A stretch of DNA of 64,000 nt, from assembly GCA_013398955.1 (NCBI GenBank), contig VWPU01014795.1, forward strand, positions 1-64,000, in the 5' to 3' direction. The DNA is from Callaeas wilsoni (lineage: Eukaryota; Chordata; Aves; Passeriformes; Callaeidae). Of the stretch, positions 61,401 through 64,000 are shown piece by piece (position 1 is the stretch's first letter; the number at the start of each line of letters is the position of its first letter). Under the pieces are notes generated by a model, which did not search any database, had not been told where the DNA came from, and worked only from the letters and a program-made list of their open reading frames with translations. A program made the translations under genes and the position numbers.

Positions 61401-64000
61401 TGGGCAATTGCCATGTTCCTGAAAAGCCTCGTTACAAGCCAAATTCTCCAGCGTAAAGGTATTCCCCGGCCCCGCTGCTGCGCTGAGCCCTGCCAAATGA
61501 GGAGCCTGTGCCCCGGGGCTTTGTGTGAGGCTGCTCAGGCCTGCGAGGAGAAAAACGGGCACACTTTGGAGTGACTCATCTCAAGGATTGGGTTTCTTTT
61601 TCGTTTTGTGCCTCTTAAAGGTATAAACTCGCTGAGCTGAAAGCTGGAGCTTCATCTGAAAACCTCACAGCTTCTGCCTGTGCCTTTCCTTGCTCTCAAG
61701 AGGGTGGTGTTCACTGATTATGGACCTCAAAACTTTCTTTGCAAGGTTGAACTGCCTCAAATACCCAAGTGCTGATGAAAGGTTTGAGTGGGAATGTGTT
61801 CATATTCTGCACAAAATTATTAATGGCCTTTTTTAGGGACAAAATATGTTTTTGTGCAGAAATGCAAAAGGCTGTATCTTGTATTGCCAAAGTTGCTGTG
61901 ACCATGTTGTCTTCAATACACTCCTGGACCCAGTGAATGGCAACAGCTTCTTCCTTCTTCTTCTGTTTTCTGTTTGTCATTTGGGAGAAGAAAATTGATT
62001 CTGTAAGGAAGTGTGGGAAAATGGTATTCCCAGCTCTCCTCCCTGTTTGCTGAGCACTCTCCTAGTCCATGTAGGGCCATGCCCACGATGCCAAGCTATG
62101 CAGTAATTGTGAAACGCAGCTAAATAAAGGTTTAGGTTGGGAGCTGGCTTCTCCCTGATTGTGTTTTGAGGAAAGGCTGTAATGCGGGTTTGGGATGTGT
62201 TTGTAGCTGTCATTGGATTGCAGGCACTGAATCTCCTTTCCCAGTAAGTCTCCTTGTCCTGAGACCTGGCTTGCCCCGTGGTCTGGGAGCATGGCTTGCA
62301 GCCTTGTGTTACTGGTAAGGGGTTAGGCTCCCATTTGATGACATACTTCCCATCTATCCATGTTTCTCTCCAGTTTTATGCGTCATTCCCACATAATGGA
62401 GCATCCTGGATACATCCCTTAGAGCCTGCTGAAGTGCTTCTTATTTTAGCTCATTAAAGAAGATCCTGCTACAGAGCAAGACATAACTGCAGAGGGTCAG
62501 TGGGAGGTGTTTAAGAGGATGGAGAACCAAAAGTGGTCACCAGGAACCCATTTCCTCAAGATCCCCCCTCCTAGAGAAGACAGTTTTGTTTTGCAGGTTC
62601 TGACCCAAATCTGGCGCTTTTTGGAGAAGGAAACATGAAGCACAGACGAAGAAGGCTGTGATGAGAACACTGGTGAGGTGCTGTTTGCTGTGCACAACAA
62701 CAGCCTCACTGAGCCCAGAAACATATGAATAACACCATGAATTCTTCTGTGCCAGTACATGGTGCTCTTTATTTTAATAGTCTGTTTAAATATACATACA
62801 GCTATTTTTCTTTTGCCCAGACCTTGTAACAAAACCAAATGTCTTAATGAACACAAGGAGAAAGCGAGCAGCTGGAGAAGGACATTAAAATGTACAAACC
62901 CAGCAAAATCCTGGGGAAATCATTGCAATTTTACTCAAAGTACTTTCAAAAGTAAGTTGCTCCGCTGGAACTGGACTGAAATGAGTGCTGTGCTGCTTTC
63001 CCTCTGTGCTCCAAAGAAATTCATGTTCCCTATCATGGCTGTGGTCTTGTACAGTCTCCAAAAATATTCGTACAATTCATGGTGAGCTCTGCTGGACTGT
63101 GCTGTCACCAGGTTCATAACAACCATGGTCTTCTCTCCAGCCCTGTCCCCCACCTCTTGCTAAGGAGGGTTTGGCAGAGCAGTTTTAGGGAAGCAAATGT
63201 TCACTGGGAGAAGTGGTATCATTTATTGGCCTAATTGGTGAAACTGAGGAAAACAGTTCATGTCTGGGACACAAATCTTTCTGCAGGTGCAGTAAGGTTT
63301 TAGGCATGCACCCAAACCAGCCTTGGAAATCCAGGTTTTTGCAGGCACAGATATTCTGGAAGTATAAAGTTATGTCTCAGAGCAGACTTTGGGCAACAGC
63401 TTTATTTTTAATATACTGTGACTGTCTGCTCTCTGTCCATCTAACATCTCACAGTGAATATCTAAGAAAACTGTAAAATTGCATTGGCGAGGCCAGGGTG
63501 TGAGAGTGCAGGATGAGTTCTTTCCTTGTAAGAGAGCTGTCACATCTTTATTGATTCCAAAAGAATACTTTCTACTTGCACGACCTCACAAATCTCTGCT
63601 GTGATGGTGTATACTTGCTCTTCCCTAAAGCAGGAATTGTCAAAGGACAGAAATTCACGAATATTACTTTTTCCTACAGCATCATCAAATGTGTTCTTAG
63701 CTTGTCATCAGCTGAGGTCAACTTTTCCTTCCATCTGTGTTTACACTGGATTGGGACGAGCAGGTCCTGACCATGATCAAAGCCCCAGGGTGGCTGTAGC
63801 ATAGAAGTGGTTCAGACTTCTGCTGGAAAAGCTCTCCCAAGGGTTTATCAGTTTGGCACAGTGTTAATGTGGCTGGGATTTCACAGAAAAACTGGCAGAT
63901 TTGGATGCCTTTGAAATGTAGAGGAAGATGGGGTTGGTCATGTGGAAAGACTTCCAACCCTCCTGCAAAACCAGATAGTTCTGTAAGGGCCTCTTAACCA

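Larger units (their letters stand above)
53546..64000. other. Gene-free stretch, 10.4 kb, to the window end
   Basis: No gene, RNA gene or recent CR1 was recognised. It holds a TTCTC microsatellite, a 22-bp inverted repeat at 55555-55576, a CTCF-like motif at 58702-58714 and two very old repeat traces (58467-58558, 60855-60960). A repeat-free motif-rich segment lies at about 61100-61400. The segment 58860-59500 is C/T-rich on the + strand without recognisable product on either strand. Confidence 0.5.

Noticed and set aside
1..64000. CRISPR arrays, bacterial operons, phage or viral genes
   Set aside because: The window is vertebrate nuclear DNA. The only regular arrays are minisatellites and microsatellites, with no spacer-repeat architecture, and no retroviral gene or LTR pair was recognised.

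Overview
This window is bird nuclear DNA. The evidence is a BMP4 gene whose coding sequence is vertebrate and sauropsid-like, plus about a dozen 5'-truncated CR1 retrotransposon copies of avian type. CR1 is the dominant interspersed repeat of bird genomes. The CR1 subfamilies look neognath, possibly passerine, but I cannot name a species. Two single Ns (20557 and 47760) mark assembly joins.

The only gene I can support is BMP4, at the left edge (coding 312-2561, + strand). It has two coding exons (312-681 and 1720-2561) separated by a 1,038-bp intron, and gives a 403-residue preproprotein. The 3' UTR is short and AT-rich, with a polyadenylation signal at 2757-2762. The upstream non-coding exon(s) and main promoter lie outside the window.

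The remaining 61 kb is a gene desert on the 3' side of BMP4. In other amniotes the gene is followed by a long gene-free interval toward DDHD1 known to hold regulatory DNA; that synteny is from knowledge, not visible here. Open frames in this part are chance or repeat-derived: none shows a recognisable domain, family or splice structure. The left half (2.8-35.6 kb) carries most of the CR1 copies and an 11-unit array of a 69-bp repeat at 18045-18806. From 35.6 to 47.7 kb there are no recent CR1 copies and the sequence is AT-rich. The right part (47.7-64 kb) carries two reverse-oriented CR1 copies, a CTCF-like motif near 58.7 kb and traces of much older repeats.

The most unusual structure is the 69-bp array. 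Every unit carries a TAATCC core (OTX/PITX-type homeodomain site), and 9 of 11 also carry a CAGCTG E-box at fixed spacing. Its period is a multiple of three and the unit lacks stops in several frames, so it imitates a 302-residue protein. Several repeat-free AT-rich stretches hold clusters of FOX, SOX, homeodomain or AP-1-like motifs and are reasonable enhancer candidates for BMP4, but this can only be settled by alignment or chromatin data. I found no undescribed protein-based system here.
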